Positions 53,083-61,347 of a stretch of 64,000 nt of DNA are shown piece after piece. The first letter of the stretch is position 1; every line of letters begins with the position of its first letter. A program made the translations under genes and the position numbers. The DNA is from JAAYED01 sp040772225 (lineage in GTDB: Bacteria; Chloroflexota; Anaerolineae; UBA1429). The stretch spans positions 744,001 to 808,000 of the forward strand of contig JAXGYO010000002.1 in NCBI GenBank assembly GCA_040772225.1. The letters are read 5' to 3'. The notes under the pieces were generated by a model. It made no database searches. It saw only the letters and a program-made list of their open reading frames with translations, and was not told where the DNA came from.

Positions 53083-54615
53083 ATGTTACGCTCAGGAAGT
53101 GCATCGGTGAGCATCGCCAGCATACTCTCCATTCCTGACCGCCTGGTGGTCGCGCTGCAAAGCCCGGACAGGCGTATCAGGGTGCTGGCTATCATCCTGT
53201 TGTGCCTTGCGGTGGCACTGCCTGTGGGCGCCATCATCGGGTTTCTGGGCGTCACTCTTGGAATTGCGGCACTCCTGGCGCTGGCACTCGCTTATCTGAT
53301 GCTGCGCAGCCTGATGATCGGGTTGATGGCCCTCATCGGCGTGATCTTGCTGCTCCCCTTTGCTGCACTTCCGATCGATATCGGGTTTTCTCCGACTTTT
53401 CTCGATCTCGCCCTGGGAGCGGTGTTCTTTGTGTGGATTGCACGGTTCGTTGCACACAAGGAACGTGAATTTGTCGCCCATTCACCCACCCTCCTGGTGC
53501 TGACCTTTGTGCTGCTGGCCGTGTTTTCCTTTGTCGCCGGCCTCAGTCATGCTCCCCTCACAGCCAACGTCTTGAGACATCTGATCGAGATCTTGCTGAG
53601 CATCCTGCTGTTCATCCTGATCATCAACGCCGTGCGCACACCCGGACAATTGCGGATTCTTGTGACAGTCATGATCGTGGCAGGTGCCATCTCAGCCGCA
53701 ATCGGGATTATCCTCTACGTCCTGCCGGAGCACCTGACAGTGCGCCTGCTCTCGACGCTGAGCGTGGTCCGGTATCCGAGTGGGCCTGACGTACTGCGCT
53801 ATATCGAGGATGACCCCTCGCGCGCCTTGCGCGCCACCTCCACGTCGATTGACCCCAACGTACTGGGGGGCGCACTCATCTTTGTCACATCCATCACTAC
53901 CGCTCAGCTATTCGCCGAGCGACCTCTGCTATCCAGGCGCTGGCTAGTGGTCAGTATCGTGCTCATGGGCATCTGTCTCATTCTTTCGTTCTCGCGGGGG
54001 TCGTTCTTTGGCCTGGCGGTGGCCATCTTTATCCTGGGGCTGTTGCGTTATCCCAAATTGCTATGGATCGGTCTGATTCTACTCATCGCCATCTACTTTC
54101 TTCCCTTTACGCAAACGTATGTGGACCACTACCTCAGCGGGTTGCGCGGCGAGGACCTGGCGACGCAAATGCGCTTTGGTGAGTACAAGGATGCGCTGAT
54201 CCTGATCTCACGCTATCCCTGGTTTGGCGTGGGCTTTTCGGGCACCCCCGATGTGGACACCTATCTGGGCGTGTCGAACGTCTACCTCCTGATCGCTGAG
54301 AACATGGGCGTCATCGGGCTGCTGGCGTTTCTGGCGACGCTCATCACCCATCTTGCGGCGGGCATAAGAGCCTTGCGCTCGCCGCGGACCCGAGACCGCG
54401 TCTCTGCAACCACGATTGGCCTCTACATCGCCGTAATCGGCGCCATGGCCGGCGGGCTGCTGGATCACTACCTGTTCAACCTCGTGTTTCCCCACGCCTC
54501 CTCTCTGCTATGGCTCACCATGGGCCTTGGCGCAGCAAGCCTGCACATGGACCTCAGCGATGATGCAACGGGACAAGAAAAGCGGAGCTTCCTCGAGGAG
54601 ATAATTGACACCTGA
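53083..54615 (+). CDS. O-antigen ligase / polymerase-like membrane protein
   Basis: 510 aa from ATG 53083, about 12 membrane segments. The central periplasmic loop and the segment ILSFSRGSFFGLAVAIFILGLLRYPK match the Wzy/WaaL-type O-antigen ligase superfamily (SRG motif), with a second loop containing WFGVGFSG. These proteins polymerise or attach polysaccharide repeat units outside the membrane. Longer readings of the frame exist upstream but have no ribosome site. The nearby glycosyltransferases are the likely partners. Ends 98 bp before the ATPase operon. Confidence 0.8.
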   Translation: MLRSGSASVSIASILSIPDRLVVALQSPDRRIRVLAIILLCLAVALPVGAIIGFLGVTLGIAALLALALAYLMLRSLMIGLMALIGVILLLPFAALPIDIGFSPTFLDLALGAVFFVWIARFVAHKEREFVAHSPTLLVLTFVLLAVFSFVAGLSHAPLTANVLRHLIEILLSILLFILIINAVRTPGQLRILVTVMIVAGAISAAIGIILYVLPEHLTVRLLSTLSVVRYPSGPDVLRYIEDDPSRALRATSTSIDPNVLGGALIFVTSITTAQLFAERPLLSRRWLVVSIVLMGICLILSFSRGSFFGLAVAIFILGLLRYPKLLWIGLILLIAIYFLPFTQTYVDHYLSGLRGEDLATQMRFGEYKDALILISRYPWFGVGFSGTPDVDTYLGVSNVYLLIAENMGVIGLLAFLATLITHLAAGIRALRSPRTRDRVSATTIGLYIAVIGAMAGGLLDHYLFNLVFPHASSLLWLTMGLGAASLHMDLSDDATGQEKRSFLEEIIDT

Positions 54616-54630
54616 AAGTCGCCCTGCGGC

Positions 54631-54659
54631 TTGGCTCAGAGCCTTATCGCCGCTATAAT
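54631..54659 (+). promoter_or_regulatory. Promoter of the N-type ATPase operon
   Basis: TTGGCT (54631-54636), a 17-bp spacer and a perfect TATAAT (54654-54659), 54 bp upstream of the TTG start of atpD. Confidence 0.7.
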
Positions 54660-54712
54660 GGCTGCATGAGGTACTGAACCGCCCGCGTATCGCTCACACC
54701 AAGGAGACTGCA

Positions 54713-56107
54713 TTGGATAGAACAGGTCGGGTAGCCCGTGTGATGGGCGCCGTCGTTGACGCGCGCTTTGACGTGGGAGACCTGCCCGGGATAAACCATG
54801 CATTACGCATCAAGCGGCCGCCTCTGGACGACCTGATCGTTGAAGTCCAGGAGCATGTTGACTCGCGCACGGCGCGCTGCATCGCCATGTCCTCCACGTC
54901 CGGGCTCAAGCGCGGGTTGCCAGTGCACGATACGGGCCAGCCCATACAGGTTCCGGTGGGTCCAGCGACGCTGGGGCGCCTCTTTAACGTCCTCGGTGAA
55001 CCGATCGATCGTGGCGCGCCGCTCCCGCCCGACACGCCCTACCGCTCACTGCACCTTGGGGCGCCCTCGCTGAGCAGTCAGAGGCTATCGACCAACGTCC
55101 TCGAGACCGGCCTAAAGGTCATCGATCTGCTCACTCCGTACGGTCAGGGTGCCAAAATCGGCCTCTTTGGAGGCGCCGGTGTCGGCAAGACCACGCTGGT
55201 CATTGAACTCATTCGCCACAGCACCGAAGACCAGGGCAGTTATGCGCTCTTTGCCGGCGTCGGCGAACGCACCCGCGAGGGCAACGATCTCTGGCTGGAC
55301 ATGAAAAACAGCGGTGTTCTGAATAACACTGTACTGGTCTTTGGGCAGATGAACGAGCCGCCCGGCGCGCGTATGCGCACGCCCTTTACCGCCATGACCA
55401 TCGCTCAGAGCTTTAGAGATGAGTCAGAGCGCGATGTGCTCCTGTTTATCGATAACGTGTACCGCTATGTGCAGGCCGGCTCAGAAGTCTCGGCAATGCT
55501 GGGACGGCTTCCCAGCGCCGTGGGATATCAGCCCACGCTGGCCACCGAGATGGGAGAGCTCCAGGAGCGGATCACCACAACCCTGCAGGGCGCTATCACT
55601 TCGGTGCAGGCCGTGTACATCCCCGCTGACGATATTACCGATCCCGGCGTCGTGGCAGCCTTTGCCCATCTTGACGCGATCACCGTCCTGACGCGGAGGC
55701 TCTCGAGTCAGGGATTCTATCCAGCGGTGGATCCGCTAGAGTCGTCCTCCAAGATGCTGGATGCGCGTTACGTCGGCACGCGACACGTGCGCATCGCGGC
55801 GGAGACCAAGGCCATGCTTGCCAAGTACCAGGAGTTGCAGGATATCATCTCCATCCTGGGGGCAGACGAACTCTCACCCGAGGACCAGCTCACGGTGCAC
55901 CGGGCCCGCAGGCTTCAGCGCTTTTTAACGCAACCCTTTTATTCCACAGAGCAGTTTACGGGCATCCCCGGCACCTTTGTTCCGCTGGAGGACACGCTCA
56001 CCGGCTTTGAAGAAATCCTGGCGGGCGAGCATGACGATCTGCCTGAGCAGGCATTCTACATGGTGGGCAGCGTCTCCGACGCCCGCAAAAAGGCAGAGAC
56101 ACTATGA
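54713..56107 (+). CDS. atpD: N-type ATPase subunit beta
   Basis: 464 aa, TTG start with AAGGAG at 54701-54706. Catalytic nucleotide-binding subunit of the F1 head. The P-loop is GGAGVGKTT (153-161), followed by AGVGERTREGNDLW, and the C-terminal lever has DELSPED in place of DELSEED. Being first in the operon with epsilon next is the N-ATPase order; housekeeping F-ATPase operons put alpha-gamma-beta-epsilon last. The downstream atpC overlaps its stop by 4 nt. Confidence 0.96.
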   Translation: MDRTGRVARVMGAVVDARFDVGDLPGINHALRIKRPPLDDLIVEVQEHVDSRTARCIAMSSTSGLKRGLPVHDTGQPIQVPVGPATLGRLFNVLGEPIDRGAPLPPDTPYRSLHLGAPSLSSQRLSTNVLETGLKVIDLLTPYGQGAKIGLFGGAGVGKTTLVIELIRHSTEDQGSYALFAGVGERTREGNDLWLDMKNSGVLNNTVLVFGQMNEPPGARMRTPFTAMTIAQSFRDESERDVLLFIDNVYRYVQAGSEVSAMLGRLPSAVGYQPTLATEMGELQERITTTLQGAITSVQAVYIPADDITDPGVVAAFAHLDAITVLTRRLSSQGFYPAVDPLESSSKMLDARYVGTRHVRIAAETKAMLAKYQELQDIISILGADELSPEDQLTVHRARRLQRFLTQPFYSTEQFTGIPGTFVPLEDTLTGFEEILAGEHDDLPEQAFYMVGSVSDARKKAETL

Positions 56108-56478
56108 GCGTCGAGCATCGGGATGCCGTCTTGCTGCGCGTGTTGACGCCGGAAAGGGTCATGTTTGACGCTCCCGTGCAGTGGGTCCAGGTGCCTCTAG
56201 AGGACGGCATGCTTGGCGTGTGGCCTGGCCACGCGCCATTGATTGGAGCCCTCCACGGAGGCCAGATCACGGTCATGAAGGACGGGGATGAACAGGCCCT
56301 GCCAGTGGGGCCAGGGGTGCTGTTGATCGACGAAACGCACTGTGTGATCCTATACACTGAGGCTGTCGTACCGGCTGGCGATCGCGACCTGGACGCTCTT
56401 GTGGACGAGATGGAGTCAGCGCTGCAGGAGAGCTTTAGCCAGGCCGATCTGGAGTCGATCCAGGAGGGAGAACGATGA
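56104..56478 (+). CDS. atpC: N-type ATPase subunit epsilon
   Basis: 124 aa. The N-terminal beta-sandwich is recognisable: LLRVLTPERVMFDAPVQWVQVPLEDGMLGVWPGHAPLIGAL; the C-terminal helices (RDLDALVDEMESALQESF) are short. Epsilon links the gamma stalk to the c ring and can brake ATP hydrolysis. It overlaps atpD (ATGA) and atpR (ATGA), showing tight coupling. Confidence 0.93.
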   Translation: MSVEHRDAVLLRVLTPERVMFDAPVQWVQVPLEDGMLGVWPGHAPLIGALHGGQITVMKDGDEQALPVGPGVLLIDETHCVILYTEAVVPAGDRDLDALVDEMESALQESFSQADLESIQEGER

Positions 56479-56756
56479 GTACCGTGCCCTCCCTGGTTTT
56501 AGGGCTACTCCTCGGAGCGCTGGCCATGTGGGCGCACATGGCGTTGCTCCGCGGCGCCATAGCCAAAGCCGTCTCGGGTCCAACTGCCGATAACCGGGGC
56601 CACATTCTTCGTACGGCCCCTTTGCGGATTGCGATCTGGGTACCTGTTCTATTTATGGTCGGCCGAATGGGGCTGGCCGCATGTCTGGGAGCGCTGGCCA
56701 GCATGCTGGTGATGCGCGCCTTGCTGGTCGGATGGATGTTGCCTGATGTTGCCTAG
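56475..56756 (+). CDS. atpR: AtpR-like N-ATPase membrane subunit
   Basis: 93 aa, three hydrophobic segments (LVLGLLLGALAMWAHMALL, LRIAIWVPVLFMVGRMGL, CLGALASMLVMRALLVGWML). Position between epsilon and a, size and the central LRIAI fit AtpR, a small membrane subunit found only in N-ATPases. Typical N-ATPase operons also encode AtpQ (AtpI-like) just before it. No second small gene fits between atpC and atpB here, because this one overlaps atpC by 4 nt. Assignment rests mainly on context. Confidence 0.75.
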   Translation: MSTVPSLVLGLLLGALAMWAHMALLRGAIAKAVSGPTADNRGHILRTAPLRIAIWVPVLFMVGRMGLAACLGALASMLVMRALLVGWMLPDVA

Positions 56757-56773
56757 CCACCAAGGACACGCCG

Positions 56774-57442
56774 GTGGGAATTGAGAGTGCCTTTCCCCAG
56801 GTGCTGTGGACGGTCGGCGGAGTGCCGATCAAGGACTCGGTCTTTTTTACCTGGCTGATTATTGCCGTGCTGGTCGTATTCAGCGCCCTGGCCTTTAGGA
56901 AATTCAGCGCGGACAAGCCCGCCACCTGGCAACTGGCCATTGAATATGGCATGGAATACGTCGAGTCGCTGATCACAGATACGATCGGGAGAACTTTGCC
57001 GCAGACCGTGCCCTATCTGGCAACCATGCTTCTGTACATCGGTCTGGCAAACATCCTGGGTCTCTTTCCAGCGATGCGCTCGCCAACGCGAGACATCAAT
57101 ACAACGACAGCCCTGTCCATCGTTTCGCTGCTCTCGACTCAGTACTATGGAGCGCAGCATAGGGGCATCAAGAAGCAGTTCCTGAGTGTGTTTGAACCGG
57201 TTGCGCTGATGTTTCCTCTGAATCTTATCAGCATCCTGAGCCGGGTGATGTCCATGGCTTTGCGTCTGTTCGGAAATGTCATTGCGGGAGAGATCGTTGG
57301 CTTGACCATCTTTTCGCTTGTGCCAGTGTTCGCTCCCTTGGTGTTCTATCTGTTGTCCATGATCACCGGACTCTTACAGGCCTTGGTGTTTACGGTATTG
57401 ACCATCGCGTTCATCGCGGACGCCATGAAACTCGACGAATAG
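56774..57442 (+). CDS. atpB: N-type ATPase subunit a
   Basis: 222 aa from GTG 56774 with AAGGA upstream. Five to six membrane segments. The essential stator arginine is Arg164 in VMSMALRLFGNVIAGE, and the last helix is LVFTVLTIAFIADAM. Subunit a forms the two half-channels beside the c ring. It is shorter than E. coli a (271 aa), as is usual for N-type enzymes, having a reduced N-terminal part. Confidence 0.93.
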   Translation: MGIESAFPQVLWTVGGVPIKDSVFFTWLIIAVLVVFSALAFRKFSADKPATWQLAIEYGMEYVESLITDTIGRTLPQTVPYLATMLLYIGLANILGLFPAMRSPTRDINTTTALSIVSLLSTQYYGAQHRGIKKQFLSVFEPVALMFPLNLISILSRVMSMALRLFGNVIAGEIVGLTIFSLVPVFAPLVFYLLSMITGLLQALVFTVLTIAFIADAMKLDE

Positions 57443-57478
57443 CAGCTGGCGTCCACCAATCCAGAGAGGAGTCGGTCT

Positions 57479-57751
57479 ATGCAGCCAGAACTAGCGCTTC
57501 AGTTCGCGAATCTCACGACAATCGTCGTCGGCGCAGCGATCGTCCTGGGCACGATCACCGCCGCCATCATGGAGGGCCGCGCCGTCAACCGCGCCTTTGA
57601 CAACATGGCGCGGCAGCCCAGCGTCGCAGATAGAATCCGCGGCTTGATCTTTGTCACCCTGGCACTTCTCGAGTCCACGGCTATCTATGTCTTGCTGATC
57701 TGCCTGATTCTGCTCTTTGCAAATCCGTTTGCAGCCGCCTTTGGCTTTTAG
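57479..57751 (+). CDS. atpE: N-type ATPase subunit c with Glu32 and Glu65
   Basis: 90 aa, two helices joined by the polar loop MARQPS. The outer-helix ion site is LLESTAIY (Glu65, Ser66, Thr67, Tyr70), the set seen in Na+-binding c subunits. The inner-helix position 32, Gln in the Na+ enzyme of Ilyobacter, is a second carboxylate, Glu32 (IMEGRA). Two carboxylates are characteristic of N-ATPase c subunits; one characterised ring of this kind (Burkholderia pseudomallei) was reported to be H+-selective, so ion choice is open. Confidence 0.95.
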   Translation: MQPELALQFANLTTIVVGAAIVLGTITAAIMEGRAVNRAFDNMARQPSVADRIRGLIFVTLALLESTAIYVLLICLILLFANPFAAAFGF

Positions 57752-57763
57752 GGAGGCGCATAG

Positions 57764-58543
57764 ATGCTGGACCTTGACTGGCGTACGATCCTCTTCCAGA
57801 TCCTGAACTTTGGCGTCATTGTCCTGATCCTGGCAAAGCTGGTGTTCAAGCCGCTGAGAAACAAGCTGGCTGAACGCGGACAGACGATCAGTGATGCCCT
57901 TCAGGCGGCGCAGGATCAGGAGGCAGAGGCTGAGCGCCATCGCGCCCACTGGGAAGCGCGCCGCGCACAGGCCGAGGCCGACGGCGAAGAGATCATCCGT
58001 GCCGCAGAGGAACGCGCCCAAGAACGTGCAGCCCAGATTCTTCGCGAGGCGCGGGAACAGCTGGACCGCCTCACGGAGGAGATGCGCATCGATCTCGACC
58101 ATGAGCGTGACGAGATCATCGCCCAGCACTATGAGGACATCCTGGAGGGAGTGATGGCGCTCTCAGCCAATGTCGTCCGCTCCGTTACCACACGGCGCAC
58201 ACATGACGACCTGGTGGCCAACTTTGTTGCCACAATACTCAGGACGCCACCCGAGCGGGTCGAAGACTATCGCTCATCCATGGCTGGCCGTGTCCCTGCT
58301 GCCTTTGTAACGACACCTGTGGCACTATCGCCTGAGCAAGCCAAGACCCTCGCTGACGCCCTATCGTCGCTGCTCGACCGCAGAGTCGAGGTCCGCGAAG
58401 CCGTTGACCCCAGCATCATCGCCGGCATCCAGGTGCGCATCGCCGACCAACTGATGGAAAACAGCATACGTCAGCAGTTCGTTCAGATCAGAGACGCGGT
58501 GCGGGTAGACTTTGTGTCCAAGCAAGGTCTGAGTAACCAATGA
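57764..58543 (+). CDS. atpF: N-type ATPase subunit b with delta-like C-terminus
   Basis: 259 aa, against about 160 for ordinary b. One N-terminal membrane helix (ILFQILNFGVIVLILAKLVF), a long charged helix (about 40-140), then a C-terminal region (about 178-245) whose end, DPSIIAGIQVRIADQLMENSIRQQF, matches the last domain of the delta (OSCP) subunit. No separate atpH is present, so this chain probably serves as both peripheral stalk and delta cap. atpA overlaps its stop by 4 nt. Confidence 0.9.
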   Translation: MLDLDWRTILFQILNFGVIVLILAKLVFKPLRNKLAERGQTISDALQAAQDQEAEAERHRAHWEARRAQAEADGEEIIRAAEERAQERAAQILREAREQLDRLTEEMRIDLDHERDEIIAQHYEDILEGVMALSANVVRSVTTRRTHDDLVANFVATILRTPPERVEDYRSSMAGRVPAAFVTTPVALSPEQAKTLADALSSLLDRRVEVREAVDPSIIAGIQVRIADQLMENSIRQQFVQIRDAVRVDFVSKQGLSNQ

Positions 58544-60366
58544 CCGATCAACTCGAAGATAAAGGCCAGCCTTTACAGCGGGCCGAATCCACAGGCCAGA
58601 ACGGTGAGGGGCTGACTCCCGCCAATGCCACGGTGAGCGGCCATGCAGTCGCTGATAGCCCTGGTTCGAACAGCGCGAGCCCTTTGGCCAGGCTCTTTGA
58701 TTCGATGATAAAGGTCTGCGGCGATGAGCGCACGCCGATCCGGGCCAGGGATATGGACGTCATGCCGCGAACCAGTCTCACGAGCATCCCTTTGTGGGGT
58801 GTCACCGAGGATGCTCGGCTTGGCGTTGGCTCTGGCTTTTTTAAGAACCTGCACCGCAACTCTGCACATACTCTTCAGAATCTCATCGAAACCATCCGTA
58901 CCATCAGTGCGGGATCGCGGGCGGGGCTTCAAATCCAGCCTGTTGGCACAGTCAAGCAGGTGGGAGAGGGCGTGGCCTCTGTCTGGGGGCTTCCGCAGGC
59001 CAGCACCGATGAACTGCTGCTGTTTCCAAACTCGGTGCTGGGCCTCGTGATGAATCTCGACGCAAACCAGGCGGATTGTATCCTGCTGGGGCCCGCGGAG
59101 GGCATCCAGGGTGGCGATATCGTCTGGGCAACCGGCCAGCGCGCGACAGTTGCGGTTGGCGAGCGTCTGCTCGGACGTATCGTGAACCCGCTCGGAATCC
59201 CCCTCGATGGCAAGGGACCGCTATACATCGAGGAGCGCCGGCTGATTGAGAGTGAAGCCGTGGGCGTGGTGGATCGTGAGCCGGTTTCTGTGCCCCTGCA
59301 CACTGGAATAAAGGCTGTTGACGCCATGATCCCGATCGGCCGCGGTCAGCGTGAGCTTATCATCGGCGACCGGCAGACGGGCAAGACAGCCATTGCTCTG
59401 GATGCAATCATCAGTCAGAGAGATACTGAAGTGATCTGCGTCTATGTCTGCATCGGCCAGCGAGCGAGTTCGGTGCTGCAGGCGGTACGCATCCTTGAGG
59501 ATGCGGGTGCCATGGACAATACGATCTTTGTGGTGGCAGCGCCCGACGATCCCCCGGCCCTCCTGTATCTCGCGCCGTACGCAAGCGTCGCGATCGCCGA
59601 GTCCTTTATGGACGAAGGTCACGATGTCTTGATTGTCTATGATGACCTTACCAAGCACGCTGACGCCTATCGCGAGATATCGCTGCTGCTGCGTCGTCCC
59701 CCGGGACGCGAAGCGTATCCTGGAGATGTCTTTTACCTGCACTCACGGCTTCTGGAGCGTGCCTGTCGTCGCAGCGAGGAGGCTGGCGGGGGGAGTATCA
59801 CCGCGTTGCCCATCGTAGAGACACGCCGCGGCAACATATCAGCCTACATTCCCACAAACCTGATCTCGATCACCGATGGCCAGATCTATCTGGATCCTGA
59901 CCTCTTTAACCAGGGCTCCAAGCCCGCCATCGATATCGGGCAGTCGGTCTCGCGCGTCGGCGGGTCGGCACAGACGCAGGCCATGCGCCGTGTCAGCGGA
60001 CAGCTCCGGTTGACCCTCTCACAATATGAGGAAGTGGCGCACTTTTCCCGGTTTGGCACCGAGATCGACCGGGCTACGCGCCAGCAACTGGTGAGAGGCG
60101 AACGTCTCAGACGCGTGCTGCGCCAGCCGCCCTATGAGCCTCTGCCACTCGCCCGCGAGATCTTGATACTGCTGGCTGTTGACCTGGGTTATCTCGACGA
60201 AGTTGACGTTGACGATATTGAGCGTTACGAGATCGGCCTCTGGACGCACATGGAGCGCACCGCTCCCCGCGCACTGCGATCCATCGCGGAAGAGCACCAC
60301 TTGAGTTCGTCCACCGAGCAGGAATTGCGCCAGGCGATCGAGACCTACACAAAGCAGTTCTCCTGA
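58540..60366 (+). CDS. atpA: N-type ATPase subunit alpha with long N-terminus
   Basis: 608 aa, about 100 longer than usual. Homology with ordinary alpha starts near residue 134 (VGTVKQVGEGVASVWGL). The P-loop is GDRQTGKTA (276-284), and the arginine finger Arg472 sits in VSRVGGSAQT. The first 130 residues are unlike the normal delta-binding N-terminus: a low-complexity start, a helical part (PLARLFDSMIKVCG) and a segment IRTISAGSRAGLQ (119-131) that repeats a piece of gamma. The extension may contact the delta-like end of b, which is inference. Confidence 0.94.
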   Translation: MTDQLEDKGQPLQRAESTGQNGEGLTPANATVSGHAVADSPGSNSASPLARLFDSMIKVCGDERTPIRARDMDVMPRTSLTSIPLWGVTEDARLGVGSGFFKNLHRNSAHTLQNLIETIRTISAGSRAGLQIQPVGTVKQVGEGVASVWGLPQASTDELLLFPNSVLGLVMNLDANQADCILLGPAEGIQGGDIVWATGQRATVAVGERLLGRIVNPLGIPLDGKGPLYIEERRLIESEAVGVVDREPVSVPLHTGIKAVDAMIPIGRGQRELIIGDRQTGKTAIALDAIISQRDTEVICVYVCIGQRASSVLQAVRILEDAGAMDNTIFVVAAPDDPPALLYLAPYASVAIAESFMDEGHDVLIVYDDLTKHADAYREISLLLRRPPGREAYPGDVFYLHSRLLERACRRSEEAGGGSITALPIVETRRGNISAYIPTNLISITDGQIYLDPDLFNQGSKPAIDIGQSVSRVGGSAQTQAMRRVSGQLRLTLSQYEEVAHFSRFGTEIDRATRQQLVRGERLRRVLRQPPYEPLPLAREILILLAVDLGYLDEVDVDDIERYEIGLWTHMERTAPRALRSIAEEHHLSSSTEQELRQAIETYTKQFS

Positions 60367-60367
60367 T

Positions 60368-61270
60368 ATGGAAGACATCGAGCAGATCAGGGAGCGGCGC
60401 GACAACATCGAGGCCATCGAGCCCATCGTCACTTCGATGCGGACCATCAGCGCTGGCAGCTGGCGTCAGGCACTACAGCGGCGCGAGGCCAGTACCGGCT
60501 TTACCGACTATATGCGGTGGGTGCTCTCATCCACAATCGATCTGGTACCCCAGCGCTCCTTGCAGGCGCTGGGAGTGCGCCAGGGGACAGAGCCGCCCCG
60601 GCGCCCCCTGCTTGTCGTCATTAGCTCACAGCGCGGTCTCTGCGGTGCTTACAACGATCTGGTGGCGCGGGGTGCCGATCAGTTGATCACGAGCCAGGCT
60701 GTGCAGAGCGACGAGGTGCAGGTGGGCGCTCTGGGCGGGCGCGGGGCTGCCTACCTCCGCCGTATGGGCAGGCAGATCAGCCTGGAGTGGCCGCTGCCCA
60801 CCTCTCGCGTCGCCACCATGGAGCTGGTGAACCAGGTTGCCAGCGATCTACGTGAGGAAATGTCCGAGGGCACAACGGACGCTGTCTACATTCTTTACTC
60901 TCCCTATCGCGCGGGAACGCTAGCCCCGATAGTTTCTGAACGATGGCTGCCTATAGACGAAAGCATCCTCCCCAGAACTTCAGAAGGGCCAGAGATCATC
61001 ATTGAGGGCGATCCCATCTCTCTCTTTGAACGCGCCCTCACAGAGTGGACCACGGCGCGTCTGTACCGGATGGTCATCGAAGCAGCCGCGAGCGAGCAGG
61101 CTGCGCGCTATCGCGCGATGGACACGGCCAGCAGCAACCTTGCGCGGGTGATCGAAGAGTTGACATTGCAGTATCACTCTGCCCGTCAGCACGCCATCAC
61201 CATGGAGATGCTCGACCTCGCAGCAGGCGCAGAAGGCACTCGCGGGCAAACGCAGGATTCCGATATCTGA
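60368..61270 (+). CDS. atpG: N-type ATPase subunit gamma
   Basis: 300 aa, starting 1 bp after atpA. The N-terminal helix is IEAIEPIVTSMRTISAGSWRQALQRRE, and the core has the Rossmann-like VISSQRGLCGAYNDLV. The C-terminal helix (AARYRAMDTASSNLARVIEELTLQYHSARQHAITMEMLDLAAGAE) matches the conserved gamma end (RM.AM..A..N......L....N..RQ..IT.E...). It is the rotor shaft. Divergence from standard gamma is high, as in other N-type enzymes. Confidence 0.92.
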   Translation: MEDIEQIRERRDNIEAIEPIVTSMRTISAGSWRQALQRREASTGFTDYMRWVLSSTIDLVPQRSLQALGVRQGTEPPRRPLLVVISSQRGLCGAYNDLVARGADQLITSQAVQSDEVQVGALGGRGAAYLRRMGRQISLEWPLPTSRVATMELVNQVASDLREEMSEGTTDAVYILYSPYRAGTLAPIVSERWLPIDESILPRTSEGPEIIIEGDPISLFERALTEWTTARLYRMVIEAAASEQAARYRAMDTASSNLARVIEELTLQYHSARQHAITMEMLDLAAGAEGTRGQTQDSDI

Positions 61271-61347
61271 CGGCCTGGCGCCTGCGTCCGCCGGAGTAGG
61301 GAAAGCGCGCTACTGGCACCACAGTCGCTGAGCAGAAAGGGAAAGCC

